Part shown: piece by piece, positions 6,126 through 6,782 of the stretch
How the letters are laid out: every line of letters starts with the position of its first letter
Numbering within the stretch: position 1 is the first letter of the stretch
NCBI GenBank assembly: GCA_003525045.1
Contig: DQGF01000377.1
Location: 8,232-15,013, forward strand
Reading direction: 5' to 3'
DNA length: 6,782 nt
DNA from: Pseudomonas sp.
GTDB lineage: Bacteria > Pseudomonadota > Gammaproteobacteria > Pseudomonadales > Pseudomonadaceae
Notes under the pieces: generated by a model
Seen by the model: only the letters and a program-made list of their open reading frames with translations
What the model was told of the DNA's origin: nothing
The model's database searches: none
Translations under genes and position numbers: made by a program

Positions 6126-6692
6126 ATGCAGGCTCTCGACGCTTTGCTCAACCGTGTTTCCGTTCCACGACTGCTCGAACCGGCCCCCACGCCGGAGCAG
6201 CGCGAAGTGTTGTTCGCCGCCGCGATGCGTGCACCGGACCATGGCCATTTGCAGCCTTGGCGCTTCCTGACAGTCGAAGGTGCGGCGCGCGAGCAAATGG
6301 GCGAGTTGCTGGCCGAAGCGGCAAAGCTGCAGGACAGCGAAGTGTCCGAGGCTGCACTGGACAAGGCGCGCAATGGCCCGTTGCGTGCGCCGTTGGTGGT
6401 CGTGGTGATTGCGCGTGTGCAGGATCACGTCAAATATCCGAAGTCCGAGCAACTGTTGGCGGCAGGCTGTGCCGCTCACGGGATTTTGCTGGCGGCCTAT
6501 GCGCAAGGGATTGGCGCGGTATGGCGCACGGGTGAGCTGGCCTATTCGCCGCATGTGGCCAAAGGGTTGGGCTTGGCGGAAGGGGAAGAGGTGATTGCGT
6601 TTCTTTACCTGGGCACGCCGCAGAAGGAGCCGCGTGTTGCGGAGAAGGTTGATCTGGCCGAATTCGTCAGCGCCTGGCCGGGCAAGTCCTGA
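6126..6692 (+). CDS. NAD(P)H nitroreductase, YdjA-type FMN oxidoreductase
   Basis: A soluble 188-residue nitroreductase-fold flavoprotein, close in length to E. coli YdjA (183). Recognisable blocks in order are LLNRVSVPRLLEPAPT (7-22, FMN-phosphate contact region with R10, S12 and R15), MRAPDHGHLQPWRF (34-47), ARNGPLRAPLVVVVIA (81-96), AAGCAAHGILLAAYAQGIGAVWRTG (in the 112-136 stretch) and FLYLGTPQKEP (159-169). YdjA-type enzymes bind FMN as homodimers and reduce nitro compounds or quinone-like acceptors with NAD(P)H; their physiological substrate is not settled. The first block reads NRVS where YdjA has NRRS. The start is well supported by AGGAGG at 6114-6119, 6 nt before the ATG. It is a single gene diverging from trkH and followed after 14 bp by a REP element. 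Confidence 0.93.
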   Translation: MQALDALLNRVSVPRLLEPAPTPEQREVLFAAAMRAPDHGHLQPWRFLTVEGAAREQMGELLAEAAKLQDSEVSEAALDKARNGPLRAPLVVVVIARVQDHVKYPKSEQLLAAGCAAHGILLAAYAQGIGAVWRTGELAYSPHVAKGLGLAEGEEVIAFLYLGTPQKEPRVAEKVDLAEFVSAWPGKS

Positions 6693-6706
6693 CGACACCG
6701 ATCAAA

Positions 6707-6782
6707 TGTGGGAGCGGCGGTGCGACGATTCGACTTGCTCGCGAATACGGTGTGTCAGCCGACATCATCGTTGCCTGACACA
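6707..6782. repeat. REP-type extragenic palindrome, left half of a larger inverted repeat cut by the window edge
   Basis: After the nitroreductase stop, tgtgggagcgg at 6707-6717 and cttgctcgcgaa at 6733-6744 are the two ends of a Pseudomonas REP unit, here separated by a 15-base insert (cggtgcgacgattcga, 6717-6732) compared with the shorter common form. It is followed by a hairpin, tgtgtcag at 6751-6758 pairing exactly with ctgacaca at 6775-6782 over a 16-nt loop. The stem reaches the last base of the window, so the mirrored REP arm presumably lies just beyond. It may also end the nitroreductase transcript. Confidence 0.8.

Overview
The window reads as chromosomal core/accessory DNA of a fluorescent Pseudomonas. 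The basis is high G+C, Pseudomonas-type codon use, a TrkH of 484 residues with family-typical ends, and extragenic palindromes (REP/REPIN type) of the kind scattered through P. fluorescens-group genomes. There is no phage, IS, CRISPR or plasmid gene, and no rRNA or tRNA. Species assignment is inference; no search was run.

Layout from left to right. (1) A minus-strand pair: an AraC-family regulator with an N-terminal cupin (start 1375) followed 82 bp downstream by an EamA/DMT-family membrane transporter that runs off the left edge. (2) Divergent from the regulator, a plus-strand LpxH-like metallophosphoesterase (1511-2326); the shared 135-bp intergenic region holds a perfect 14-bp palindrome inside a second dyad. 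(3) A REPIN-type inverted repeat with perfect 24-bp arms, between convergent genes. (4) A minus-strand two-gene unit, a DUF962/Mpo1-like small membrane protein followed 27 bp later by an HD-domain protein. (5) Divergent from that unit, a plus-strand AraC-family regulator of the OruR type (3531-4592). (6) trkH on the minus strand, tail-to-tail with the regulator and overlapping it by 44 bp, with a good sigma-70-like promoter. (7) Divergent from trkH, a YdjA-type FMN nitroreductase (6126-6692). (8) A second, different REP-type element that continues past the right edge.

How the genes may work together. The cupin-AraC gene and the transporter look like a regulator-exporter pair. The DUF962 and HD genes look co-transcribed, and the OruR-type regulator reading away from them is a natural candidate controller. 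DUF962 (yeast Mpo1) is an Fe(II) dioxygenase family acting on 2-hydroxy fatty acids, and the HD protein has a ligand set like the PhnZ/MIOX diiron oxygenases, so a small lipid-oxidation module is the most interesting hypothesis here. TrkH is the K+ uptake channel subunit; its TrkA partner is not in the window. The metallophosphoesterase and the nitroreductase stand as single genes. Most of the window is ordinary Pseudomonas chromosome; I see no clear-cut new system beyond the DUF962-HD-regulator module.
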